Assembly: GCA_027919835.1 (NCBI GenBank)
Contig: JANVFP010000035.1
Location: 372,001 to 436,000, forward strand
DNA from: Lentinula raphanica
Lineage: Eukaryota > Basidiomycota > Agaricomycetes > Agaricales > Omphalotaceae
Direction: 5' to 3'
Length of the DNA: 64,000 nucleotides
Position numbers and translations under genes: made by a program. Below, piece by piece: positions 8,807-18,042 of this stretch; the first letter of the stretch is position 1; every line of letters starts with the position of its first letter. The notes below the pieces were generated by a model. The model had not been told where the DNA came from. It did not search any database and saw only the letters and a program-made list of their open reading frames with translations.

Positions 8807-11355
8807 AAATCCTCGTATCCATACGCTTCCTCATAATTCGAACTCGATCCTGCCCCTTTGGCTTCTTCATATCTGCCATTCGAACTTGTTCCTCTTGGTT
8901 TCGTAACCCTGGGTCTTCCTATCGAATGCTGATTCCTTCGGTCTTCTGGATCCGTGAGCGCTAGGGTCAAATGCGGGTTCCGATCCTTGTCTCCATCGTT
9001 CCAAAGAAGAAGTTGCATGTGCCCGGCTCGCCAATAGTCGATTCGGCAAGCATACCATTGCAAGAAGGGTTGGCCGAGGATGATGTCCCAGTTTGGGTTC
9101 AATTGGTGTTGCGAGATGAATAAATGGTGAGGGAACTCGTATTTACCTATTTTCATGGGAAGGTCAACGACAACCCCTCGTAGCTGCTCCGGCTCTCCGT
9201 GGATGCCCTTGAGGCCCCACTTCATGCCTTCCAGATCCATCGGCATACCCGTCTTTTCTGGTATATCCTCTGCTCCCACATTTAACTCAGATCCTGTATC
9301 GATCATGGCTCGAAACTGTCTCCCTCCGATCGTCACCACGAAAACGCCAGTGACCATAGCATAATACTTAGTCGTGCTTTGCGTTACCGCGCTCGAGTAT
9401 GTGTGAAGGAAGCTTTGTAGCCTCGGACGATCTTCCTCTGCGACACATAATCCGGACGACACCTGTCCCTCATTGTACTCATATCCATCGTCGACTATGG
9501 CTTCCCCACCATCTTCCTCGTACTGAGAGATAATTGCACTCACCATTTCCTTCCCGTACTCCCTACGAGTTCTTGCCACTTCCGATATTAGTTTCTGCAA
9601 CGCTGGGCTGCATCCTACCAAGTCGGCCAAGGATAGCGTTATTTCGGTGTCAAGAACCTTATCTAAAACTTTCTTTGGATCAGCCCTTTTCTGTAGGTCC
9701 GAAGTGTAATGAAAACTTGTCCCCGGATTAGGTTTTCCTCCCGTTTCCCTCGAGTCCCTCATATCCACGTCCTTCTCCTCTCTCTCTTTCCCTTTCGACG
9801 TCGACGGCTGTGACTTTCTCCACCCTTCTGGGCGATTTATGGGATTCTGAGGCGGAGGGATGTCGATCTTTGATTCTCTTCCCATCTCTTCATTCGTTTT
9901 CGGCTTTTCGGTCGCTATAGTAGGCTCGGGCGGTGCCATTCGCGCTGTAGGAGGTCTATACCCTGGCTTATCATAAAGATTGGGATCCCGCTCGCTTCTC
10001 TTCCGGTTTTCGCGACCTTGCTGACTCGCTGGGTTGAACCTAGACGTGTCTCGACCCGATCGGAGGGAAGGATAAGCTTGTCCCTCTAATACTTCTTCCA
10101 TTCTGTTTTGATCCAACGAAGCCACCCCGAAGACGTCGTTTCCAAAAATATTGGCGCTTCCGTAGGATATAGAGGCTGGACTTGCACTAAGAACTGGACC
10201 ACTACGATCAACTGTCCCGTTAGTAGGGTTAGTATTCCCTGTGCCTCGAAGCATCCCAGCCACTCCTCCCGTCACTCCGAACGGGATTCTCGGTAGATCT
10301 TGCCCGTTAGGCAGGGTATACTTCCGGGCGATGTAGTCATATACGACCAAGTTTTCCCGTACCAAGTTGGGCATCTCCGGGCACTTAGCCGGAACCGATC
10401 CATCCATATGAGGTATTCCACATACAAAACAGAAACGTACCCCTTCCGGTCTCTGAGTTCGGTTGGTCGACGCCGGTTGTGACGCCATTCTAGCCATCGA
10501 CAAGGAAAGCTCGTCCATCCTACGAGTAATTTCATCCATCGCTTGTTTACCTTGCCATTCGCTTGCTCGTTCGTCGTCTATCCTCACCTTCTTACCTCTT
10601 TTGTCGGAGGTACTTTTCTCGCTCCTTACCGATGCCCATCGGTCTTGGATTCCTTCGTCGTCTGTATCTTCTTCTCTCTTGTGGAGTCTTGACTTGAGCC
10701 TGCTTCGTATTTCCTCCACGTCTTCCTCGTCACTGTCCCAGTTGTGGTGCAAAATTGATTCCTTGTCCTCGATCTTTTGGTGTACCAGTTTGATGATCTT
10801 CTCTATGGTCGGTGGATTCGACTTCTTCTTATTTTCGGCCGGAAGGTTTTTCTCCACGTATTTCTGATCTTTCTTGGGTAGGCCTTGCAGGAAGTAGTAA
10901 CCTTTGAGATTCGTAGTCAGCAATCCTTGTTTGAGTAAAGGCGCAGCAATAGAAAAAAATTTTCTCTGATACCGATCCACGTCACATTTCTTCGTGAAAG
11001 GTTCGTCCGTTGACCAAACGATGCAGCTGTCTTCGAGGTCCCTAATAGAAACTTCGGGTGGTTCCTCCTGAGCGGAAAACATCTGTAGCAGCATTTTCTT
11101 CGCCGCTTCCCATGTCTTGTCCTCTACATCCGGATCGAATTCCGGAATAAACCTAATATCAGTCTTGATGCTTCGCGAGGAATACCTTACTATGAAGTCA
11201 ACCAGTTTGTTGTTGTCCGTTATCCCCGCTCTCGATCCGTGAGCTTCTATCTGCTCAAGAAACTCTCGGGCGTCCTTACCCTCGAACTTGGGAGCGTCGG
11301 GCATCCCTGGTACCGGCATAGGGATAATAATTGCAGGTCTCTGTACGTCCGCCAT
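8803..11355 (-). CDS. gag: Gag with C-terminal retropepsin
   Basis: 850 codons from the ATG at 11355 (MADVQRP). The frame is open 71 codons further to the LTR edge but has no earlier ATG. The N-terminal half looks like a gypsy Gag capsid region (KFEGKDAREFLEQIEAHG). A degenerate zinc knuckle appears as CFVCGIPHMDGSVPAKC: Cys and His are present but the spacing is not the standard CX2CX4HX4C. The protease active site is IDTGSELN, its Asp about residue 686 from this ATG, followed by the hydrophobic motif WDIILGQPFL near the end. Gag and protease are therefore in one frame, and only RT-RH-IN needs the shift. Product sites would be the cytoplasmic capsid and the maturation protease. Confidence 0.9.
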   Translation of the reverse strand: MADVQRPAIIIPMPVPGMPDAPKFEGKDAREFLEQIEAHGSRAGITDNNKLVDFIVRYSSRSIKTDIRFIPEFDPDVEDKTWEAAKKMLLQMFSAQEEPPEVSIRDLEDSCIVWSTDEPFTKKCDVDRYQRKFFSIAAPLLKQGLLTTNLKGYYFLQGLPKKDQKYVEKNLPAENKKKSNPPTIEKIIKLVHQKIEDKESILHHNWDSDEEDVEEIRSRLKSRLHKREEDTDDEGIQDRWASVRSEKSTSDKRGKKVRIDDERASEWQGKQAMDEITRRMDELSLSMARMASQPASTNRTQRPEGVRFCFVCGIPHMDGSVPAKCPEMPNLVRENLVVYDYIARKYTLPNGQDLPRIPFGVTGGVAGMLRGTGNTNPTNGTVDRSGPVLSASPASISYGSANIFGNDVFGVASLDQNRMEEVLEGQAYPSLRSGRDTSRFNPASQQGRENRKRSERDPNLYDKPGYRPPTARMAPPEPTIATEKPKTNEEMGRESKIDIPPPQNPINRPEGWRKSQPSTSKGKEREEKDVDMRDSRETGGKPNPGTSFHYTSDLQKRADPKKVLDKVLDTEITLSLADLVGCSPALQKLISEVARTRREYGKEMVSAIISQYEEDGGEAIVDDGYEYNEGQVSSGLCVAEEDRPRLQSFLHTYSSAVTQSTTKYYAMVTGVFVVTIGGRQFRAMIDTGSELNVGAEDIPEKTGMPMDLEGMKWGLKGIHGEPEQLRGVVVDLPMKIGKYEFPHHLFISQHQLNPNWDIILGQPFLQWYACRIDYWRAGHMQLLLWNDGDKDRNPHLTLALTDPEDRRNQHSIGRPRVTKPRGTSSNGRYEEAKGAGSSSNYEEAYGYEDF
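8806..8812 (-). promoter_or_regulatory. Candidate -1 ribosomal frameshift site GGATTTT
   Basis: On the minus strand gag ends GAG GAT TTT TGA. The heptamer G GAT TTT fits the X XXY YYZ slippery format loosely at the P site and exactly at the A site. The same heptamer (GGAUUUU) is the known -1 shift site of red clover necrotic mosaic virus. A -1 slip reads GGA TTT TTG AAA, exactly the open pol frame. The gag stop follows the heptamer directly. I could not define a convincing downstream hairpin by eye; the following GC-rich stretch could form one. Confidence 0.62.
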
Positions 11356-11550
11356 GTTGGATGATGACTGAGATAAGGTCGATGTGTTTGAATTCGAGGT
11401 TGTAACGGTTGGTTCGGAATTTTCTGATCTAGGAGTGAACCAGTAGCGCACGAATCTTGCGTTTTGATAGTCTCGAATGTATGATATATATCTAAAAACC
11501 AGGTTAAGGATTATAGCGTTACGTGTCACCGTTCTGCGGAAAACTAGCCC

Positions 11551-11567
11551 CCTCGCGGTGGGCTCCA
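11551..11567 (-). other. Candidate primer-binding site
   Basis: On the minus strand the sequence TGGAGCCCACCGCGAGG begins one base inside the 5' LTR. TGG complements a tRNA CCA end and this spacing is usual for Ty3/gypsy elements. I cannot name the primer tRNA. Confidence 0.5.
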
Positions 11568-11568
11568 C

Positions 11569-12254
11569 TGAAGACGAAAGATGTGTTCCACGGATGGAAC
11601 AGAGTGGGCTGAGTCGAGAACGGTATAGGGCTGTAAAGCTACAGAGTACGTCAGCACGAAAATATTAAGTGAAATCTTATCTTTGTTCGAGTCTTCGCTC
11701 GAAAGTCTGTATGTCGGGCTGCTTCGAGCCTAATTCCTAAGGTTGTTGGCTACTGCGAGCCTCTTGAGTCACGAACGAAAAGAAAGATTCAAAGGGCCAA
11801 GGCCGGGGAAGAATACATTCACGATCCCTCGAGAGGGTCTACATATAGTCCAGAGTTGGAGCAAAGTGATTACAAATCTTGTCAAGAATTAATGATCGTC
11901 GTTCGAAGGTGTTGAACGTCTACCTCGCTCGGGTTTCACGTCGGGAGTCCGCTTGATGCAATCCCCCAGAGACAAAGAGCCCTCCAACTCTCTTCACTTG
12001 CTCAAGGTGAAGGTCTCTGGTGGCGGTCCGGACGCTTAACCTCTGCTCGGTGTCAGTTCGGTAGGTAAAGAAGAGAAAAGAAAAGTCTGTAGGATGAAGA
12101 AAACATACGAAATCACAATGTCTGTCCAAGAGATGAATTTAAGCTGTCAGGGCTTGGATCGAGTACGGTCCCTTTAGGCATAGCGAAGATCGTCCGAGAG
12201 CCAGGAAGGTCCATCCTGACCGAGTCGACCGGTGACGAAGTCGACACGACCACA
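11569..12254 (-). repeat. 5' LTR of the gypsy element
   Basis: Direct copy of 2811-3496. On the minus strand it starts TGTGGTCGTG and ends GTCTTCA and should hold the promoter of the element. The apparent lack of differences from the other LTR argues for recent insertion. Confidence 0.93.
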
Positions 12255-12258
12255 AAAT

Positions 12259-13353
12259 CAGCTCGAAAAAGCCATATTTGGATTTTTTTCAGCCAGTCGC
12301 AGTATCTTCCGGTTTCCGGCACAGATAGCGATACTAAAAAGGAATTATTTTTGCTGATGTCACATTGGCGCTTAGAGCACGTCGGCGCTTATGGCTGCAA
12401 ACTTCGCAAGAACATCGGTGTCTTTTGGTTGTACAAGCTGAGGGCCCTACCACTAAGGGCAGTGCTTTCAGATATGAAATGTAGCACTCTCAAACAAGAT
12501 TTCTACAAGAAATAGTGTGAGTCTGTCAACATATGCTTGAGAAATACATGCACACATATCATACAATCAATGATTTTTTTGCCTAGCTTTATCAACTGTA
12601 TGCCCTTGCTATGGCTTGAGCAAAGGTGGCCTCCAGAGAGCAATTTTATAGTGTAGCCTCCTGTGGACTCAATACTCCAAGTACTTTCCTTTTGAATGAC
12701 AAGAGCTTGAACATATTGCAGACTTGAAGACAAAAGACCAATGTAATTGTAAGTAATGTCTAGCAATACATAGTCACTTGAGAGCTAGGTGTTCCATTTT
12801 CTGCTTTGAAACTGAGATATGAGGGAGCATGGGCATCCAAACCCAAATTTCAAGCAAATGTTGAATCGGTTAACCTCAAATTGGCGGAGACTCGAGAAAG
12901 CATTGCGTGTGAATATATAACCCAAATAGTGTATTACTTAATACAGGCGCTATCCGGTATCGCTATCTGCCACCAGCATGGATAGCGAGCCGAACTTAGG
13001 CGACTTGCCCCGTTTAAGCAAGATCAAGCTCAGCTAAATGTCCTCGAGAGACTTATATCATAGGAGTACACAACGCACATTCACTCCTCAGTGGAAATTG
13101 GATGTCTCTATCTGTCTCCATACGCTTCAAAGTAACAATATACATGCACATGAATCAAGATCAGTTGAACCAGACTCGGACAGTACGCGCTACATTGGTG
13201 GTCCTGAAAGTCGCACAATCAATCAAGTTCAAAGGGTCTCGCAGTGGTCGCTCCGCCTGAGGTTGAGGAGACCTGGAAAAAAGAAACGCTATGATTAAGT
13301 TCCACATTCTCAAAGTTCGACTTTTAACTCAGAAGCTCACCGGAGGGCCACGT
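12259..13353. other. Intergenic with a possible 648-bp inverted-repeat element
   Basis: No gene is supported here. CAGATAGCGATAC at 12322-12334 recurs inverted at 12957-12969, bounding 648 bp of AT-rich non-coding DNA that could be a decayed MITE. I could not identify target duplications at the ends, so the element call is weak. The remaining sequence to 13353 is the 3' flank of the second CaaX gene. Confidence 0.3.
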
Positions 13354-14569
13354 TCAGAGGATAACGCAGCATCCCTCTTTTTGCGAGTTCCCCTTTGGAG
13401 AATTCTTGGAGTCCTTCTTGGGTGACACCCTCGTTTGTGACGACACCTCCGATGGCGACACCTTCGATGATGGCGACGCCTCCGATGATGGCGACTCCTT
13501 CGATGATGGCGACTCCTTCGCTTGTAGCAACCGATCCAATTCTTTCCGCCGATTCGATTTCTGCGGCGGCTCTCGCGACCACTTCGATCTTAATCTCTTC
13601 TCGATCTCCTCGGCCTGCTTTCTGAATATTGCAAGCATAGCCAAAGCCTCCGGGTTGGTTGGATCCTCGACGAGACGATCAAGGACCGTCCTCAATTTCA
13701 GTAGATCTATACTCGACTCGGGTTCAGGCAGTGGTCTTTTCTCGAAGCGATCCGGATCCGCCTCGCGTTCCTTTGCTCGCTCCCTTTTCAGGTCTTTCAC
13801 CTCCCTTACCGCCCACTTATTGATAAATGTGGCGTCTTCATACTGTTTTGCATCCTCGATAGCTGTTGAAAGAGAGGGATATGGTTAGTTGTTGATTACA
13901 GTTAGGCTTTGGGCTTGAACTCGCGGACCACTCGTTCAATGATAACGCACCATCCAAATCGAATCGAGTGTTTGTGCCTTTTATCTCTGCATACCTGTTT
14001 GCTCTGGAATGCAACAGCGGACTCCGAGTCGTCGTCGTCATCTCCGGAACATCATCGTCGATATATTCAGCTAACGAAGGAAGAAAAAGATCAGCCTTGA
14101 GATTGAATTATGACTTTATGTCGGAGGAAGAGCGCAAGGAAGGAAAATCGGGACGAAAGAAATGGTACTGACCTTGATCTAGAACACTAGCTTCCATGAG
14201 GACGGTATGTTCAGGAAAAGAGTCCTGCTCACTTCTTCCACGAGCACCGTTGAAAAAGTTGGAGCCTGAGTCTACGTCCATCGGGTTATCGATATGGCGG
14301 CTAAGATCAGCCGAATCGTCCGAGAGGCGTATGGTTGAGAGAAATGGTTCGAGAAAATGACTCAAGGGCAGAGCACCACTCTGGCGACTGCGAAGGATGT
14401 CGAGAGTGTCTGTCTCCGAGCTGAGCCCTGAATCATTGGGGCCACGGATGGGAGCAGGGGCTGCAAGGATCGAAGCAACCCCAAATCCAACGACGAGGAC
14501 TTGAAAGGTGATGAATGTGATAGGACGAGGATACATGTCTGCGGTCAATGATTTTGTAGAGAAGCGCAT
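13354..14569 (-). CDS. Signal-peptide protein with C-terminal CaaX box (paralog 2)
   Basis: Exons 14569-14173, 14070-13951 and 13862-13354 give 341 residues, with the same intron phases as the gene at 207-1276. A hydrophobic N-terminus (FQVLVVGFGVASILAAPAP) is a clear signal peptide or anchor. PNDSG, a DSG..SNFFNGARGRSE-type block and a charged helix with SSIDLLKLRTVLDRL match the first paralog. It differs by a low-complexity insert of repeated ESPSSK-like units near the C-terminus. The last residues are GCCVIL, so CVIL is a CaaX box preceded by a second Cys. A second possible start is the Met 11 codons downstream. Function and family are unknown. Retention of the C-terminal CaaX in both copies despite divergence in between suggests it matters. 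Confidence 0.75.
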
Positions 14570-15937
14570 TTTGAGAGGTTGTCGATATAGGTTGATATAC
14601 GAGAATACTCTGCACTGCGGATTGTTCTCGTTTTTTTGATATGAGGATCGATGTTGGTGGGAGGAAAGAGGCCAGCTCTGACTTTCGAAGAACCGTCGGG
14701 GGTACTTTTATAGGCTGTATGACGCTGTGATAAGATTGATAGTCAAGACCGGACTCATTGTCGGATCTATTTGAGTGATATCTACGCCTGAGCTTTTTTG
14801 TTGTGCCAGTTTTTGAAAGCTTGAAATGCGTCGAGTGCGGATTGCTCAAATGAGGTATGGATAATGTTAATGGAGACTGACAGGCGAGCGTTCGAAGCTG
14901 AAGCTTGAAGCCTTTGTTGAAGGTGGTGGGTGACTTGAGAAGTTGAGAACGCAAGTCGAACTCACAGTCGGAGTTTTGAGTCGTTTCTCACGCGCATTGT
15001 TGTTTAGACGACTTCAAGTCTGACTCTCTAGACGACTTCCAGTCTCCAGACGACTTCATCATCATGATCTCAGTGAAAAACGCCCAAGGCGGCCATCGTA
15101 GCCTCAACGTTGGTCCAACGCCCAATCATTCTCCCTTGTTTATATTTTCAAGCAATGGTCGCAGAGGCCGAGCTGCCTCAAACCCACCGCTGTTCATCGA
15201 TCATCTGTCCAGGGATTAATCCCGCTTTTCATAGCAGCTCACTAGAGCTCACAGGGCAAATCACTTCCCGAATGTTTGAATGTGTTCGAGATGAAACCAC
15301 CGCTTTGAGCTAGTTACGTGGCTTATCTAAAAATAACAGTATGCTCGCTGATCCTCAGGCTTCAGCGGCCCCACAGGAAGATGTACATCATACACGCAGC
15401 ATGGGTATCAGTAAAATTAGGACATCAGTCATAAGAGTATGATAATCACTCACTTCGTATGGTCCCATGTACCGATTGTATAGGACGCCACAGACTTTGG
15501 GTTCTGTGGGCACTATTCGTGTAACCTTCGGTTCTCTGTACAACTTGGCCAGACTCATTGCACCCACAGAAAAAAAATACACACGAGTCATACTATAAGC
15601 TCTGAACCGGCATGCGAGATCATCTATCTTCGCCCACTCAAGGCCTCTTGCAGACCACAACATGGAAAACTCTGGACTCCCTGAAACCCGCCAAGGACAC
15701 TCTGAGGCGCGCCCCAGTGAGCGTTTGAATCACTTGATGTCAGTTTCATGGTATGAGATTTGACATGAACGAACATAGACTATTTCTTTCTTCCCCCGGA
15801 GCTCCAAATGATAGACGATGCAATTCCTGACCCTCCTGGATTTGGCCAAGGACTCTTAAGTGCGGGTGCGAGCATTTATATTGACCAGAGGTGTTTCGAT
15901 ATCTCTAAAGAGAACAACCGCAGAGTATGTTCAATCC
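14570..15937. other. Intergenic, 1.4 kb
   Basis: The part next to 14569 holds the promoter block matching 1411-1506. Beyond that I see only short open frames. The longest, at 15388-15663 on the minus strand, has no domain and no paralog in the window. Near 15015-15055 a 13-16 base unit GACGACTTC(A/C)AGTCT is repeated imperfectly three times. Confidence 0.45.
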
Positions 15938-17030
15938 ATGAAGCCTACTCCTACTGAGTTTGATGACGTTGAATTACCTGAGACTGGTCCGGGTTTTTTC
16001 GACGAAGATTCTGGTATGTTCATTGAAAACCAAAGTTGATTATCCGACTTCATTGATTCCGTAGGTACCTGGCGGAAGCCCGTTACAACAAATGAAGAGA
16101 ACATTTACAGAATGCTCGATGAATCTCACCCAAGAATCCTTGCCTTCCAAGGAGTAGCTGAAGCAGATATTGATGACTATCTTGTCCTTGAGTATCACTC
16201 AAACGGCGACCTATGGACATATCTGCTCAATAATGTTCTTCCACCGTTGAGCACTCGAATACGCTGGGCGCTCGAGATCGCTGAAGGAATCGCGTACCTT
16301 CACTCCAAATCCATCGTCTGGACCGATCCGCATCTATCAAATGTTCTCATCACAAAGGATATGCATGTCGTTCTAGCAGATTTTGCGTACGCTGTTGTTT
16401 CACCAGATTTTTGGCACGAATTCGTGACTATGCCTCCTCCTGTCTTCACTTGCCCCAGAGGCTTTTTGGGGATGACACCGAACCGCATTGATATATTCGG
16501 GTTTGGGGTCATCCTCTATGTCCTCGTCAACGGACGATTTCCCTGGTTCAGCAATTTGAATCCTTCCTGGGAAGAGCAGTTGCACATCTATATCGATGCG
16601 CACGATAAAATGAAGTGGGACACCATTGACGATGAAAAGGTTAGAGAGAGGTTCGGAGGAATCGTAGAGAAGTGCTTTACGATCAAATATACGGATGGTT
16701 GTGAGATGTTCAATGAACTGAAGCAAGTTTGCGCGACTTGGTTCTTGGAGGAAGGGGAAGAAGAAAGTGCGTGCCCGAACACTCATTAGATCCGATCGTT
16801 GATCCATTCGTGCCTTTAACCGCTGCCTTGTAGACAATCATCACTCTTCCGTCATTGCATCCAGCGCACCTGCAGAAGATCAAGTCATTCAGACCACGTC
16901 AATTGCAGGCGAGAAAAACACACAACCGGGTTCGAGTTCACCTTCTCGGGATGTGACGAACATTGGACAGGAGAATAACTTGACGAAGAAGGAAGACCAG
17001 GGTGTGAAGGAAATGTCTCTATTGAAGTAG
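15938..17030 (+). CDS. Degenerate protein-kinase-like protein lacking the Gly-loop
   Basis: Exons 15938-16013, 16065-16766 and 16834-17030 give 324 residues. If the second intron is not spliced, the protein ends at 16789 (266 residues). The usual beta1-beta3 Gly-loop and VAIK Lys are missing: residue 25 leads almost directly into an alphaC-like helix (EENIYRMLDESHPRIL). The hinge is LVLEYHSNGDL. The catalytic loop reads WTDPHLSN where HRDLKPEN is expected, so Asp and Asn remain but Lys is His. DFG is DFA. The C-lobe has IDIFGFGVILYVLVNG like the DIWS helix. The third exon adds a Ser/Thr-rich, low-complexity tail. Similar short kinase-like proteins are common in fungi. Whether it phosphorylates anything is doubtful; a pseudokinase is equally likely. 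Confidence 0.75.
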
Positions 17031-18042
17031 TTGTTTTGGAAGAGATTTCATGTACTACGCAATCCCTTAAATTTCTATGAATGTTCCAGATGCACGCAAA
17101 GACATGGCGCCCAGGAATTCGTGTAGTCAGACTGAGAAAGGGGACAACGCGCAGCACTCGTCAACTGCAAGGACGAACACGATGAGTCCGATTGAATATC
17201 GTGACTGGTACAATCCGGGCTGACGTAGACGACCAATCAATAACCGTCAAGCATCAAGGCATTCACGATTGAAGACTGAACACGATCGCGCGAAGACATA
17301 TCAGATGGTGCAGTTTGAAAGCGGCTGAGATTATATTCTGATGCGATACAAGAGTGGGCAAGAAAAGAAAACCCAGAAGGCAGAAAAGACATCTGGAGGT
17401 AGAATCAGAAAAGCTGTTCGACAGTGTAGAGATTTTCTTAGCTTACCTCTGCCCTCGCTGCCAGAATATTGAACCTTTGACTCTAGCAAATGCCACAGCA
17501 GCTAACCGTCTATAATTATCCGAGCCCAACGACGGAGCTCAGCGAGGTCAGTAACAGAATTTGAGCCCCCCGTCCACGGTCCACGGGCACTGGTCCTGAG
17601 CGTTGTTGACATGGCCAACCACGATCATTTATTGTTGGAAGGGGGAAACATAAATGTTGGTTCGCGTTGTCTGGGTATTCGTCTGAATAGAGTTCCAAGA
17701 TATTTTTAAAGACTATTGTGATGGCACGTTCGATAGATTGAGGAAAGGGTGTGATGGAAGATTGAAGGCAAGAGTGGAATTTGAATTTTATCGGTTAGGA
17801 AAATGAGCGCTTTTCGGCGCCTACTGTACTATTCTTCTCTTCCGTCTTCCAACAGCTTCCACGGTTGAGAGATTGATCCTACGATCCAACTCTTGGGTTT
17901 CGCTCTCCCATGTCCATTTTTGCATGACTCTCATCACGGGGGAATAACTCTTCTGCACGTCTGCCGCTTGCACAGTTGGCTTGCGACTATCCCCATCAAA
18001 ACCGTATATTCGCAGCGCAACTTCAGGCTCAAATATCTTAAA
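17031..18042. other. Intergenic upstream of the kinase-like array
   Basis: No gene is supported. The last 250 bp is the 5' flank of copy A, with a GCGCC-containing stretch near 17805-17822 that resembles the flanks of copies B-D. Confidence 0.4.

Larger units (their letters stand above)
2811..12254 (-). mobile_element. Full-length Ty3/gypsy LTR retrotransposon
   Basis: A 9444-bp element transcribed on the minus strand. Two 686-bp LTRs (2811-3496 and 11569-12254) start TG and end CA and showed no difference in the stretches I compared. AAAT at 2807-2810 and at 12255-12258 is a 4-bp target duplication. Reading on the minus strand: 5' LTR, primer-binding site, gag-protease, pol with order RT, RNase H, integrase (the Metaviridae order), a third unidentified gene, 3' LTR. 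All frames are open, so the insertion looks recent and possibly active. There is no chromodomain after the integrase, so it is not a classical chromovirus. No purine tract abuts the 3' LTR, though a purine-rich run lies 60-105 bp upstream of it. The insertion separates the two CaaX paralogs. Confidence 0.93.

Noticed and set aside
15388..15663. 91-codon minus-strand open frame
   Set aside because: No domain, no neighbouring exon with matching phase and no paralog in the window.
16400..16837. 145-codon frame antisense to the kinase-like gene
   Set aside because: It is the shadow of a coding exon; the sense frame has all recognisable kinase motifs.
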